22,138 bases of DNA from JBQTII01 sp052388275 (GTDB lineage: Bacteria > Actinomycetota > Actinomycetes > Sporichthyales > Sporichthyaceae), in contig JBQTII010000150.1 in NCBI GenBank assembly GCA_052388275.1, positions 1 to 22,138 of the forward strand. The letters are read 5' to 3'. Within the stretch, counting starts at the first letter, position 1. Every line of letters begins with the position of its first letter. Shown one piece after another: positions 12,031-19,392 of this stretch. Made by a program: the position numbers and the translations under genes. The notes beneath the pieces are model-generated. The model was not told the DNA's origin, did no database searches, and worked only from the letters and a program-made list of their open reading frames with translations.

Positions 12031-14652
12031 TCAGGGGGTGCGGACTCCGGGAGGGGCCGGTAGTTCCTGGTGGGCCAGCGTGACCTCGCCGGACAACGAC
12101 TGACCCGCCGTCAGCGCAAGCTCGGCAGTGACCTGGGGATAGCCGACCGCGACGAGGGTGTAGGCGCCTTCCTCGACCTCGACGAAGGAATACCGGCCCT
12201 GCCCATCGGTGTCGGTGATCGCCACGGTGGCACCGTGGGAGTCGATCAGACTCACCCGGGCCTCCGGAATCGGGGTGCCGCGCACGGTCCGGGCGATGCC
12301 GTCGATGGAGCCGGTGGAACGCAGGTCGACGTCATGGCGGGCGTTGGAACCCGTCGGGATGAGCACGTCGCAGGCATGTGGCGCCAGCGCCGGGCCGGAA
12401 ACCGTCAAGGTGCCCGATCCGACGGTGAGGTCGACCAGGACGTAGGTGCCCTGGGCGTCGGTGCTGGTCGCGGCAACGACAAGGCCGTTCTCGTCGGTCA
12501 GGGTGACCAGGGCGTCACGAACCGGGTTCCGGCCGCTCAAGGTCAGCACCCGGCCGGCCAGGCGGGCGGCCGGCGCGAGCGCGACCTCGATCCCGAGAGA
12601 GTGCGCGGAGTTGGCCGGGCGCGGCACGGTGGTGGCCTTGGGCAGGAAGCCGGGGTGCGAGACGACGACCACGAAGATCGAGCCCTCGGCCGGCGCGAAA
12701 TCGACCCCGCCGTCGGCGTTGGCGCGCTGGGTCCCGAGGGGGCGCCCGGCCTCGTCGAGCAGCGTGACCAGCGCCCCAGGAAGCGCCGCTCCCTCACGAT
12801 GGCGCACCCGCACCCCGATGTGACCCCGGGCGGGAGCCTCGGGCTGGGGCCGGGCCGCCGGCAGGGGCGCGGCAGGTCGCGGGCTCGCAACCGGCGGGAT
12901 CGGGCGCGGCGCCTCGGCGCGAACGACCGGGGCGACCTGGGCGGCCGGCGGCGGCGCCGACGCGGGTCCCTGGGCAGGCGGGGCAGGCGGGGCGGGCGGG
13001 GCGGGCGGACTGGCAGTGGTCGGCACGACGGTCGGCACCTGCGAAGCGCCCGACCTGGGGCGGCTGCCGTTGGGTCCGCCGGGCCTGGCCGGCGGGGGAA
13101 CGCGCTTACGACCTATCACATCGTGCACGGTATGAGCTTGTGCCCCATTGGCGCCAGCAGGATCGCCCGCAAGCTGCGCCGAGACACCCGGCTCGGCGCC
13201 ATGCAGGCGCCGGACGTTGATCAGCACCGTGGTCAGTACCCCGGCCGCCAGCAGGATCACGCCCGCCACCAGGCTCGCCCGGGCGAACCCCGCCACCTGC
13301 GCGGCCACGAGCAGGTCCGGGGTGATCTCCCGGCCCTCGAGGTAATCCGCGGTGCGGTGGGCGGCAACGCTGGACAGCAGCGCAACGCCGAGGGCTCCAC
13401 CCACCTGCTGGGCGGTGTTGATCGCGGCGCTCGCCACTCCGGCGTCAGCGGGGGCGACGCCGACCGTACCGGCGTTGAATGACGGTACGAACACCCCGCC
13501 CAGGCTCAGCCCGATCAGAATCAGCGCGGGCAGAACCTGGGCGGCGTAGTCGCTGTCGGGGCGCATTCGGGTCAGGAGCAACAGCCCTGCGGCGGCCCCG
13601 AACAATCCGGCGCCGATGATCGCGCGCGGTCGCACCCGGTCCATGACGGCGCTGATGAGTGCGGAGGAGACCAGGACGCCGGCGGTCACCGGCAGGAAGG
13701 CGACTCCGGTCTTGACCGGCGAGAATCCCAGCACCCCCTGCAGATAGAAGGTGAGGAAGAAGAAGGCACCGAACATGGCGAGCGAGGCCAGCGCCACTGC
13801 GCTCAGCGCACCGCATCGCGTACGGCTGCGGAAAAGCCGCAAGGGGAGCAGTGGGTTGGCAGTGAGGCGCTGGCTGACGACGAAGGCCACGAGCAGGCTC
13901 AGCCCGGCGCCGAGCCAGGTGAGGGTGAGGTTGCGCGTCCACCCGGAGCGCTCGGCCTCGGAGAAGCTGTAGACCAGGGCGAGCAGGCCGGCGGTACCCA
14001 GCACGGTGCCGACCAGGTCAAGTCGCCCTGGGTGGGCGCTACGCACGTCGGGCAGCAGCATCCGCGCGCCGATGAAGGCCGCGATGGCAATCGGGATGTT
14101 GACGTACATCGTCGCGCGCCAGTTCAGGTACTCGACCAGGATGCCGCCGAAGATGAGCCCGAGCGCGGAGCCGCCCCCCGCGACGGCGCCGAAAACGGCG
14201 AAGGCCTTGGTGCGCTCGCGCTCCTCGGTGAACGTGGTGGCGAGCAGGGCGAGGGCCGCCGGCGCCATCACCGCACTGAAGGCCCCCTGGCCGGCCCGCG
14301 CCAGCAGCAGGACGCCGAGGCTGCCCGCTGCACCGCCGACGGCGGAGGCAATGGCGAACCCGGCCATCCCGACGAGCAACGCGCGGCGCAGGCCAAGGTA
14401 GTCCGCGATGCGGCCCCCGAGCAGCAGCAGACCGCCGAAGGCCAGGGCATAGATCGTGACGATCCACGCCCGATCCGCGTCGGCGATCGCGAGATCAGCG
14501 GATACCGCCGGCAGTGCAACATTGACGATCGTCGCGTCCAGCACGATCAGCAGTTGAGCGAGCGCGATGACTCCCAGGCCAAGCCACCGCCGACGCTCGA
14601 GGGCCGCCGCACGCCTGCCTTCGCCCCGGTCCAGCGGTGCGGTCGAGGTCAC
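12031..14652 (-). CDS. DHA2-family MFS exporter fused to three C-terminal B-type (carboxypeptidase-regulatory-like) domains
   Basis: An 873-aa fusion. Residues about 24-475 are a drug:H+ antiporter of the 14-helix DHA2 (EmrB/QacA) family: the first helix carries the family's LDATIVNVALP, then come GGRIADYLGLRR and a GxxxGPxxG-like stretch (GSALGLIFGGIL), and I count 14 hydrophobic segments. A Pro/Ala-rich linker (about 480-610) contains a PPA repeat. The last 260 residues hold three beta-sandwich domains of the carboxypeptidase-regulatory type (starting near IGVRVRHREGAALPGALV, LAGRVLTLSGRNPVRDALV and IDGIARTVRGTPIPEARV), each with a DA(Q/D)G.Y or NADGG turn. Fourteen helices put this tail in the cytoplasm, which is unusual. 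The GTG start overlaps the TetR stop by 4 nt (GTGA), so TetR probably controls it. The substrate is unknown. Confidence 0.9.
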   Translation of the reverse strand: MTSTAPLDRGEGRRAAALERRRWLGLGVIALAQLLIVLDATIVNVALPAVSADLAIADADRAWIVTIYALAFGGLLLLGGRIADYLGLRRALLVGMAGFAIASAVGGAAGSLGVLLLARAGQGAFSAVMAPAALALLATTFTEERERTKAFAVFGAVAGGGSALGLIFGGILVEYLNWRATMYVNIPIAIAAFIGARMLLPDVRSAHPGRLDLVGTVLGTAGLLALVYSFSEAERSGWTRNLTLTWLGAGLSLLVAFVVSQRLTANPLLPLRLFRSRTRCGALSAVALASLAMFGAFFFLTFYLQGVLGFSPVKTGVAFLPVTAGVLVSSALISAVMDRVRPRAIIGAGLFGAAAGLLLLTRMRPDSDYAAQVLPALILIGLSLGGVFVPSFNAGTVGVAPADAGVASAAINTAQQVGGALGVALLSSVAAHRTADYLEGREITPDLLVAAQVAGFARASLVAGVILLAAGVLTTVLINVRRLHGAEPGVSAQLAGDPAGANGAQAHTVHDVIGRKRVPPPARPGGPNGSRPRSGASQVPTVVPTTASPPAPPAPPAPPAQGPASAPPPAAQVAPVVRAEAPRPIPPVASPRPAAPLPAARPQPEAPARGHIGVRVRHREGAALPGALVTLLDEAGRPLGTQRANADGGVDFAPAEGSIFVVVVSHPGFLPKATTVPRPANSAHSLGIEVALAPAARLAGRVLTLSGRNPVRDALVTLTDENGLVVAATSTDAQGTYVLVDLTVGSGTLTVSGPALAPHACDVLIPTGSNARHDVDLRSTGSIDGIARTVRGTPIPEARVSLIDSHGATVAITDTDGQGRYSFVEVEEGAYTLVAVGYPQVTAELALTAGQSLSGEVTLAHQELPAPPGVRTP
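12972..13007 (-). repeat. 9-nt tandem repeat in the Pro/Ala linker of the exporter gene
   Basis: Four units of GGGC(A/G)GGCG on the plus strand encode repeated PPA on the minus strand, inside the linker between transporter and B-type domains. The period keeps the reading frame. Confidence 0.8.
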
Positions 14653-15257
14653 CGCAGCAGCGGGAGCAGCACGTGATCGACCAGTCGCGCCAGGACGGCG
14701 TCGTCGACCGGCTCGCCGGTGAAGAGCAGCCGGGTGATCACGGTGGACGGGGCGACCTGACGCACGACCTCCAGATCGACTCCCGCCGCGATCGCGCCCT
14801 CGGCCACGTAACGGTCGAACAGGTCATTGAGACTGACCTGGCAGCGACGGATGTCGGCGCGCATCAGGGCGGCGAGGTCGCCATCGCGTTGCATCGCGTA
14901 GATCATCCCGGCGAGCAGGCTGCCGGAGGCCACCAGGCGGTCGCGGATCCCGGTGACCACCGAGACCAGATCTGCCCGCAGGTCACCCGTGTAAACGGCC
15001 TGGAATGGTTCGATCTCGGTGAGGTCGCGGACCGCGGCGAAGACCAGTGCGGCCTTGCCTGGCCAGCGCCGGTAGATCGTCGCCTTGCTCGCCCGCGCCC
15101 GGGCGGCGACGGCGTCAATGGTGAGGCGCTCATAGCCCTCCTCGGCGAGCAGTTGAGCGCACGCCATCAGGATCTGCCGCTCGCGGGGCGTTGCCGGGCT
15201 CGCCGGCACACCGGGCGGCGGCTGGGCGGCTTCGGGTGCGCGGAGCAGGTCCGTCAT
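14649..15257 (-). CDS. TetR-family transcriptional repressor
   Basis: A 202-aa regulator. The helix-turn-helix lies at about 27-72: RERQILMACAQLLAEEGYERLTIDAVAARARASKATIYRRWPGKAALV in outline, with the usual T-I-Y-R-(R)-W recognition end. The remainder is an all-helical ligand and dimerisation domain. Its stop overlaps the GTG of the exporter gene by 4 nt, so it most likely represses this operon and is released by a compound the exporter removes. A TAGGCT box ends 6 nt before the ATG with no ribosome-binding site, and a GTACG-N4-CGTAC repeat lies just upstream; both fit autoregulation and a leaderless message. A Pro/Ala-rich leader (1-24) precedes the DNA-binding region. Confidence 0.93.
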   Translation of the reverse strand: MTDLLRAPEAAQPPPGVPASPATPRERQILMACAQLLAEEGYERLTIDAVAARARASKATIYRRWPGKAALVFAAVRDLTEIEPFQAVYTGDLRADLVSVVTGIRDRLVASGSLLAGMIYAMQRDGDLAALMRADIRRCQVSLNDLFDRYVAEGAIAAGVDLEVVRQVAPSTVITRLLFTGEPVDDAVLARLVDHVLLPLLR

Positions 15258-15263
15258 GGCCCT

Positions 15264-15291
15264 AGCCTAACCCCGGCGTACGGCTTCGTAC
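15264..15291 (-). promoter_or_regulatory. TetR promoter: -10 box and candidate operator
   Basis: On the minus strand TAGGCT (15264-15269) lies 6 nt before the tetR ATG. Between this and the expected -35 lies GTACG-N4-CGTAC (15278-15291), a 5-bp inverted repeat. A regulator bound there would block the promoter. The arms are short, so the operator call is tentative. Confidence 0.45.
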
Positions 15292-15333
15292 TTGCCAGCG
15301 CTGCCCGGTTCCCTCGACCGTGTGGTGCGGCCA

Positions 15334-17196
15334 CTACTTGGCCTTGCGATCTCCGGACTCCTCCGTGGACAGCGCCGCGATGAAGGCCTCCTGGGGGACC
15401 TCGACCCGGCCCACCATCTTCATCCGCTTCTTGCCTTCTTTCTGCTTCTCCAGCAGCTTGCGCTTGCGGGAGATGTCACCGCCGTAGCACTTGGCCAGCA
15501 CGTCCTTGCGAATCGCGCTGATGTTCTCCCGCGCGATGATCTTCGCGCCGATGGAGGCCTGAATCGGGACCTCGAATTGCTGACGGGGAATCAACGTGCG
15601 CAGTTTCTTGGTCATCCGGGTCGCGTATTCCGGGGCCTTGTCCTTATGCACGATCGCCGAGAACGCATCCACCGGTTCGCCCTGCAGCAGAATGTCGACC
15701 TTGACCAGCTCGGCCTGCTGCTCGCCCTTGACCTCGTAATCCAGCGAGGCATAACCACGGGTACGGGACTTGAGCGCGTCAAAGAAGTCGAAGACGATTT
15801 CCGCGAGCGGGAGGGTATAGCGCAGCTCGACCCGGTCCTCAGACAGGTAGTCCATCCCGCCGAGCGTGCCGCGACGCTGCTGGCACAGCTCCATCACGGT
15901 GCCGACGAACTCACTGGGCGTCAGCACCGAGGCCTTGACGATCGGTTCGAACACCGCGGAGATCTTGCCGTCGGGGTATTCACTCGGGTTGGTGACCACG
16001 AATTCCTTGCCGTCGTCCTTGACCACCCGGTACACGACGTTCGGAGCGGTGGAGATCAGGTCCAGGCCGGCCTCGCGTTCGAGGCGCTCGCGCACGATCT
16101 CCAGGTGCAGCAAGCCCAGGAAGCCGCAGCGGAAGCCGAATCCCAGTGCCGCGGAGGACTCCGGCTCGTACACCAGGGACGCATCGTTGAGTTGCAGCTT
16201 GTCCAGGGCCTCACGCAGTTCGGGGAAGTCGCTGCCGTCGATCGGGTACAGGCCGGAGAACACCATCGGCTTGGGCTCGCGGTAGCCGGCCAGGGCCGTG
16301 GTCGCCGGGGCGTGCATGTCGGTGATGGTGTCTCCGACCTTGGACTGGCGTACGTCCTTCACGCCGGTGATCAGGTACCCGACCTCGCCGACCCCGAGCC
16401 CGTCCGACGGAGTCGGCTCAGGGGAGGAGACCCCGATCTCCAGCAGTTCGTGGGTTGCCTTCGTGGACATCATCAAGATTTTCTCACGCCGACTCAGATG
16501 ACCGTCGATCACGCGGACGTAGGTGACCACGCCCCGGTAGGTGTCATAGACCGAGTCAAAGATCATCGCCCGGGCCGGGGCATCCGGATCCCCCACCGGT
16601 GGCGGGATCGAGGCGACGATCTCGTGGATCAGATCCGTCACACCCTCGCCGGTCTTCGCGGAGACCTTGAGCACCGCGTCGGGTTCGCAGCCGATGATGT
16701 GGGCGAGTTCGGCCGCATACTTCTCGGGCTGCGCCGCCGGCAGGTCGATCTTGTTCAGCACCGGGACGACGTGCAGGTCGTTCTCCATCGCCAGGTACAG
16801 GTTGGCCAGCGTCTGCGCCTCAATGCCCTGCGCGGCATCGACGAGCAGCACCGCTCCCTCACAGGCCGCCAGCGAACGAGAGACCTCGTAGGTGAAATCG
16901 ACGTGGCCGGGGGTGTCGATGAGGTTGAGGACGTACTGCTGGGCGTCCAGGCCGGTCCACGGCAGGCGCACTGCCTGGCTCTTGATGGTGATCCCGCGCT
17001 CGCGCTCGATGTCCATCCGGTCCAGGTACTGGGCGCGCATGTTCCGGGCGTCGACGACCCCGGTGAGCTGCAGCATCCGATCCGCCAGGGTGGACTTGCC
17101 GTGGTCGATGTGCGCGATGATGCAGAAATTGCGGATTTGTGTCGGGGGTGTGCGGGCCGGGTCGGTGCCCTTGGGCCGGGGCGAGGTCGGTGGCAC
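15334..17196 (-). CDS. lepA: Elongation factor 4 (LepA), ribosome back-translocase GTPase
   Basis: A 620-aa translational GTPase. It has the G1 loop AHIDHGKST, the switch II region DTPGHVDF, and the G4 motif NKIDLP. EF-G-like domains II, III and V follow, then the EF4-specific C-terminal domain, ending near SRKRKLLEKQKEGKKRMK. It lacks EF-G domain IV, as expected for EF4. It binds ribosomes under stress (high Mg2+, low temperature) and affects translocation and initiation. GTG at 17196 is used; the 26-residue N-terminal extension is Pro/Thr-rich and a shorter start is possible. tetR follows after 76 nt on the same strand. In many relatives hemW follows lepA closely; here TetR, exporter and MOSC genes lie between. 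Confidence 0.98.
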   Translation of the reverse strand: MPPTSPRPKGTDPARTPPTQIRNFCIIAHIDHGKSTLADRMLQLTGVVDARNMRAQYLDRMDIERERGITIKSQAVRLPWTGLDAQQYVLNLIDTPGHVDFTYEVSRSLAACEGAVLLVDAAQGIEAQTLANLYLAMENDLHVVPVLNKIDLPAAQPEKYAAELAHIIGCEPDAVLKVSAKTGEGVTDLIHEIVASIPPPVGDPDAPARAMIFDSVYDTYRGVVTYVRVIDGHLSRREKILMMSTKATHELLEIGVSSPEPTPSDGLGVGEVGYLITGVKDVRQSKVGDTITDMHAPATTALAGYREPKPMVFSGLYPIDGSDFPELREALDKLQLNDASLVYEPESSAALGFGFRCGFLGLLHLEIVRERLEREAGLDLISTAPNVVYRVVKDDGKEFVVTNPSEYPDGKISAVFEPIVKASVLTPSEFVGTVMELCQQRRGTLGGMDYLSEDRVELRYTLPLAEIVFDFFDALKSRTRGYASLDYEVKGEQQAELVKVDILLQGEPVDAFSAIVHKDKAPEYATRMTKKLRTLIPRQQFEVPIQASIGAKIIARENISAIRKDVLAKCYGGDISRKRKLLEKQKEGKKRMKMVGRVEVPQEAFIAALSTEESGDRKAK

Positions 17197-17310
17197 GCGC
17201 AGATTCCGTCCCGTTCACATCAAGGGGTCGCAGCTCAGAGACATAGGTGAGGGCTTCGAGGCGCAGGTCAGCTTCGCCCCATCCTCCCACGCACCCGCCC
17301 GGTTCCCGAC

Positions 17311-17694
17311 TCAGCAGGCGAGCACGGCCGCGCGGATCCCGGCAGCTGCCAGCAGAGCGCGCAGGTCCGCCGGATCGCTGGTGAGCACGGTGTCCCCGTC
17401 CTCGGCGAGTAGAGCCACGGTGGCGTCAACGGCGTCCTGGAGCCCACACGCCGCAAGTAATAGACCTGCCGCGCGCCCGGTCACCGGTGTCACCGCACGC
17501 ACATCAACGGATCGCAACGACCTGGCTAGTCGTGCCTGCCGGCTACGCGGGTCGCGCCAGACCTGCGCCACGACCATCGCGTTGCTGCGGATCTCCGTGC
17601 CTCCACGCTCGGCGAGGTCCAGCGCAACCCCCACCCGCAAATCCCTGCGTTCGATGGCGATCCACGCGCCAGCGTCGAGTATCAAGGCGGACAT
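17311..17694 (-). CDS. PIN-domain protein, probable VapC-like toxin
   Basis: A 127-aa PIN-domain protein. Asp7 (LILDAGAW), Asp87 and Asp90 (LQDAVDATVALLA) and Asp107 (LTSDPADL) are in the expected places. The middle acidic residue is not: where many VapC toxins have Glu the sequence reads VVAQVWRD, with Gln44. I believe actinobacterial relatives share this VVAQVWRD form, so it may be a subfamily trait rather than a defect, but activity is not assured. The ATG at 17694 overlaps the antitoxin stop by one base (TGATG); a GTG at 17697 would give a 4-nt overlap. lepA lies 114 nt downstream. Confidence 0.85.
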   Translation of the reverse strand: MSALILDAGAWIAIERRDLRVGVALDLAERGGTEIRSNAMVVAQVWRDPRSRQARLARSLRSVDVRAVTPVTGRAAGLLLAACGLQDAVDATVALLAEDGDTVLTSDPADLRALLAAAGIRAAVLAC

Positions 17695-17954
17695 CACAGG
17701 ACACCCGGTGGGAGACCTGCTTCGACCCGGGCCGCAGCCAACTCAGCCCGCACTGCCGCGATTTGGTCGGGCGTGAAGGACCCTTCCTCCGCTTGCCATT
17801 CGTCGATCAACACGCGCAAGGCCTCGCGGCGAAGTTTGCTCGCTGCCGCCTCGGCAACCCAGGTTGACACGGGCTGACCAGCTTTTCGGGCCGCAGCCCG
17901 GATCGCCTCGTCGAGTTCCGCGTCGAAGGACACACTCAATTTGACCACCGTCAT
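17694..17954 (-). CDS. Ribbon-helix-helix-like antitoxin
   Basis: An 86-aa protein coupled to the PIN gene. The first 45 residues fit a ribbon-helix-helix: the strand VKLSVSFDAEL, the helix DEAIRAAARKAG, the turn QPVSTWV, and a second helix. The C-terminal half (EWQAEEGSFTPDQIAAVRAEL...) is charged and helical, as expected for the toxin-neutralising part. A TAGTAT box on the minus strand ends 6 nt before the ATG, there is no ribosome-binding site, and a 12-bp perfect palindrome overlaps that box, so a leaderless autorepressed transcript is likely. Confidence 0.8.
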   Translation of the reverse strand: MTVVKLSVSFDAELDEAIRAAARKAGQPVSTWVAEAAASKLRREALRVLIDEWQAEEGSFTPDQIAAVRAELAAARVEAGLPPGVL

Positions 17955-17960
17955 TGCGCA

Positions 17961-17975
17961 ATACTACCGCGGTAG
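17961..17975 (-). promoter_or_regulatory. Operator palindrome and -10 box of the second toxin-antitoxin pair
   Basis: CTACCGCGGTAG (17964-17975) is a perfect 12-bp palindrome. It overlaps the minus-strand -10 box TAGTAT (17961-17966), which ends 6 nt before the antitoxin start. This placement fits autorepression by the RHH antitoxin. Confidence 0.6.
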
Positions 17976-18068
17976 GAAATCCTCGCCAGGCAACGTCCTG
18001 GCGTCTGCCGCCGCCCGCAGGACGCGTCAGCGACGCTAGAGCGGGCCACTGACAATCGTCCGCGTCGC

Positions 18069-18074
18069 TACCCT
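18069..18074 (+). promoter_or_regulatory. -10 box of ung, probably leaderless
   Basis: TACCCT (TANNNT) ends 6 nt before the GTG start at 18081, with no ribosome-binding site. A CTGACA at 18049-18054 is 14 nt further upstream, short for a standard -35. Confidence 0.45.
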
Positions 18075-18080
18075 GACGCC

Positions 18081-18758
18081 GTGCCCGCCCGCCCGCTCGC
18101 CGACCTCGTCGAACCCGGGTGGGCTCGCGCGCTGGCCGCCGCCGAGCCGGAGATTGTGGGGCTCGGGGAGTTCCTGCGCGCCGAGGTCGCTGCCGAGCGG
18201 GGGTATCTGCCGGCGGGTGCCCAGGTGCTGCGCGCGTTCACCCAGCCTTTTGCCGGCGTGCGAGTGCTGATCGTCGGCCAGGATCCCTACCCCACCCCGG
18301 GCCACGCCGTCGGACTCGCGTTCTCGGTATCGCCGCAGACCAGGCCGATCCCGCGCTCGCTCGCCAACATCTACACCGAGTACGTCAGTGACCTCGGACA
18401 CCCGAAGCCGACCAGCGGCGACCTGAGCCCGTGGGCGGCCCAGGGCGTTCTGCTGCTCAACCGCGTCCTGACCGTCACCCCGGGCGCCCCGGGTTCGCAC
18501 CGCGGCAAAGGGTGGGAGGCGGTGACGCAGGCGGCGATCCGCGCGCTCGTCACCCGGGACGCGCCGCTGGTCGCCCTGCTGTGGGGTCGCGACGCCGCGA
18601 CACTGATACCCCTGCTGCGCGACACCCCCCGGGTGAGTTCGGCCCACCCGAGTCCGCTGTCGGCGGCCCGGGGATTCTTCGGGTCCCGGCCGTTCAGTCG
18701 AGTCAACGCCCTGCTCGCCGGCCTCGGCGCCGACCCCATTGACTGGCGCCTTCCCTGA
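18081..18758 (+). CDS. ung: Uracil-DNA glycosylase (family 1)
   Basis: A 225-aa DNA repair enzyme that removes uracil from DNA, starting base-excision repair; this matters in GC-rich genomes, where cytosine deamination is frequent. The water-activating loop GQDPYPTPGHAVGLAFSV carries catalytic Asp68. The later motif HPSPLSAARGFFGSRPFS contains His189 and the DNA-intercalating loop. The uracil-pocket LLLNRVLTV is also present. Length is normal. The GTG at 18081 is preceded by a -10-like box 6 nt upstream and no ribosome-binding site. It is divergent from the second toxin-antitoxin pair, and the FKBP gene follows on the same strand after about 58 nt. Confidence 0.96.
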   Translation: MPARPLADLVEPGWARALAAAEPEIVGLGEFLRAEVAAERGYLPAGAQVLRAFTQPFAGVRVLIVGQDPYPTPGHAVGLAFSVSPQTRPIPRSLANIYTEYVSDLGHPKPTSGDLSPWAAQGVLLLNRVLTVTPGAPGSHRGKGWEAVTQAAIRALVTRDAPLVALLWGRDAATLIPLLRDTPRVSSAHPSPLSAARGFFGSRPFSRVNALLAGLGADPIDWRLP

Positions 18759-18816
18759 TCCCTTCGGCGAGCCCCCGACGCGCGCCGGCGAAGCGTTCGG
18801 CAGAATCAGCGCCGTG

Positions 18817-19374
18817 ATGACACCTGTGCGCTCCCGCCGCCCGAAGTTCGCCGCGCTCGCCCTGTGCGCCGCCCTCGCCCTGACCGGATGCGGGAGCGAT
18901 GACGAAGAGGCAGACCAGGGCGCCTCGCCGCCCGCCGCAGGGGCGCCGCCCGCCGCAGGGGCGCCGGCCGCCGACGGTGTGCCGGACGTCGAGAACGCCA
19001 CCGACCTCAAGACCGAGCCCGTCATCGCCAAGGGCTCCGGCTCCCCGCCGACCGCCTTGGCGACCAAGGACCTCGTCGTCGGCGAGGGCAAGACCGCCGA
19101 GCTCTCCCACACGGTGAGCGTGCGCTACGTCGGCGCGCTGTACGTCGACGGCAAGGTCTTCGACTCCTCCTGGATGCGCGGCGAGGCCCCCATCGACTTC
19201 CCGCTCTCCGGGGTCGTACCGGGCTTCGCCCAGGGCATCGAGGGCATGAAGGAAGGTGGGCGCCGGGTCATGGTGATCCCCTCGGAGCTCGGTTACGGCT
19301 CCCAAGGCGCCGGCGCCGACATCCCCCCGGACGCCACCCTGGTCTTCGTCGTCGACCTGGTCACCACCGGCTGA
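18817..19374 (+). CDS. FKBP-type peptidyl-prolyl isomerase lipoprotein
   Basis: A 185-aa exported isomerase. The N-terminus has a basic stretch (RSRRPK), a hydrophobic core and the lipobox LTGC, so it should be anchored outside the membrane. A Pro/Ala-rich linker with a tandem repeat leads to an FKBP domain (about 85-185). Its hallmark residues are VRYVGALYVDGKVFDSSW, FPLSGVVPGFAQGIEGMKEGGRR, IPSELGYG and IPPDATLVFVVDLV. FKBPs catalyse cis-trans isomerisation of prolyl bonds and help secreted proteins fold. No ribosome-binding site is visible. CAGAAT at 18801-18806, a near-match to a -10 box, lies 7 nt before a GTG at 18814, so the real start may be that GTG (one residue longer) on a leaderless message. 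It converges on the transglutaminase gene with an 18-nt gap. Confidence 0.93.
   Translation: MTPVRSRRPKFAALALCAALALTGCGSDDEEADQGASPPAAGAPPAAGAPAADGVPDVENATDLKTEPVIAKGSGSPPTALATKDLVVGEGKTAELSHTVSVRYVGALYVDGKVFDSSWMRGEAPIDFPLSGVVPGFAQGIEGMKEGGRRVMVIPSELGYGSQGAGADIPPDATLVFVVDLVTTG
18926..18966 (+). repeat. 18-nt tandem repeat in the FKBP lipoprotein linker
   Basis: Two exact copies of an 18-nt unit beginning CGCCGCCCGCC (18926-18943, 18944-18961) plus a 5-nt partial third. They encode PPAAGA-type repeats between the lipobox and the FKBP domain and keep the frame. Confidence 0.85.
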
Positions 19375-19392
19375 ACACTCCGACGCCGCCCG

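Noticed and set aside
12070..13482. A 470-codon open frame on the plus strand
   Set aside because: It is antisense to the exporter's tail and linker; its Gly/Arg runs are the reverse of the Pro/Ala linker.
15292..17250. A 652-codon open frame on the plus strand
   Set aside because: It lies exactly opposite lepA, is rich in His/Arg/Gln as expected for the antisense of a GC-rich gene, and has no domain or ribosome-binding site.
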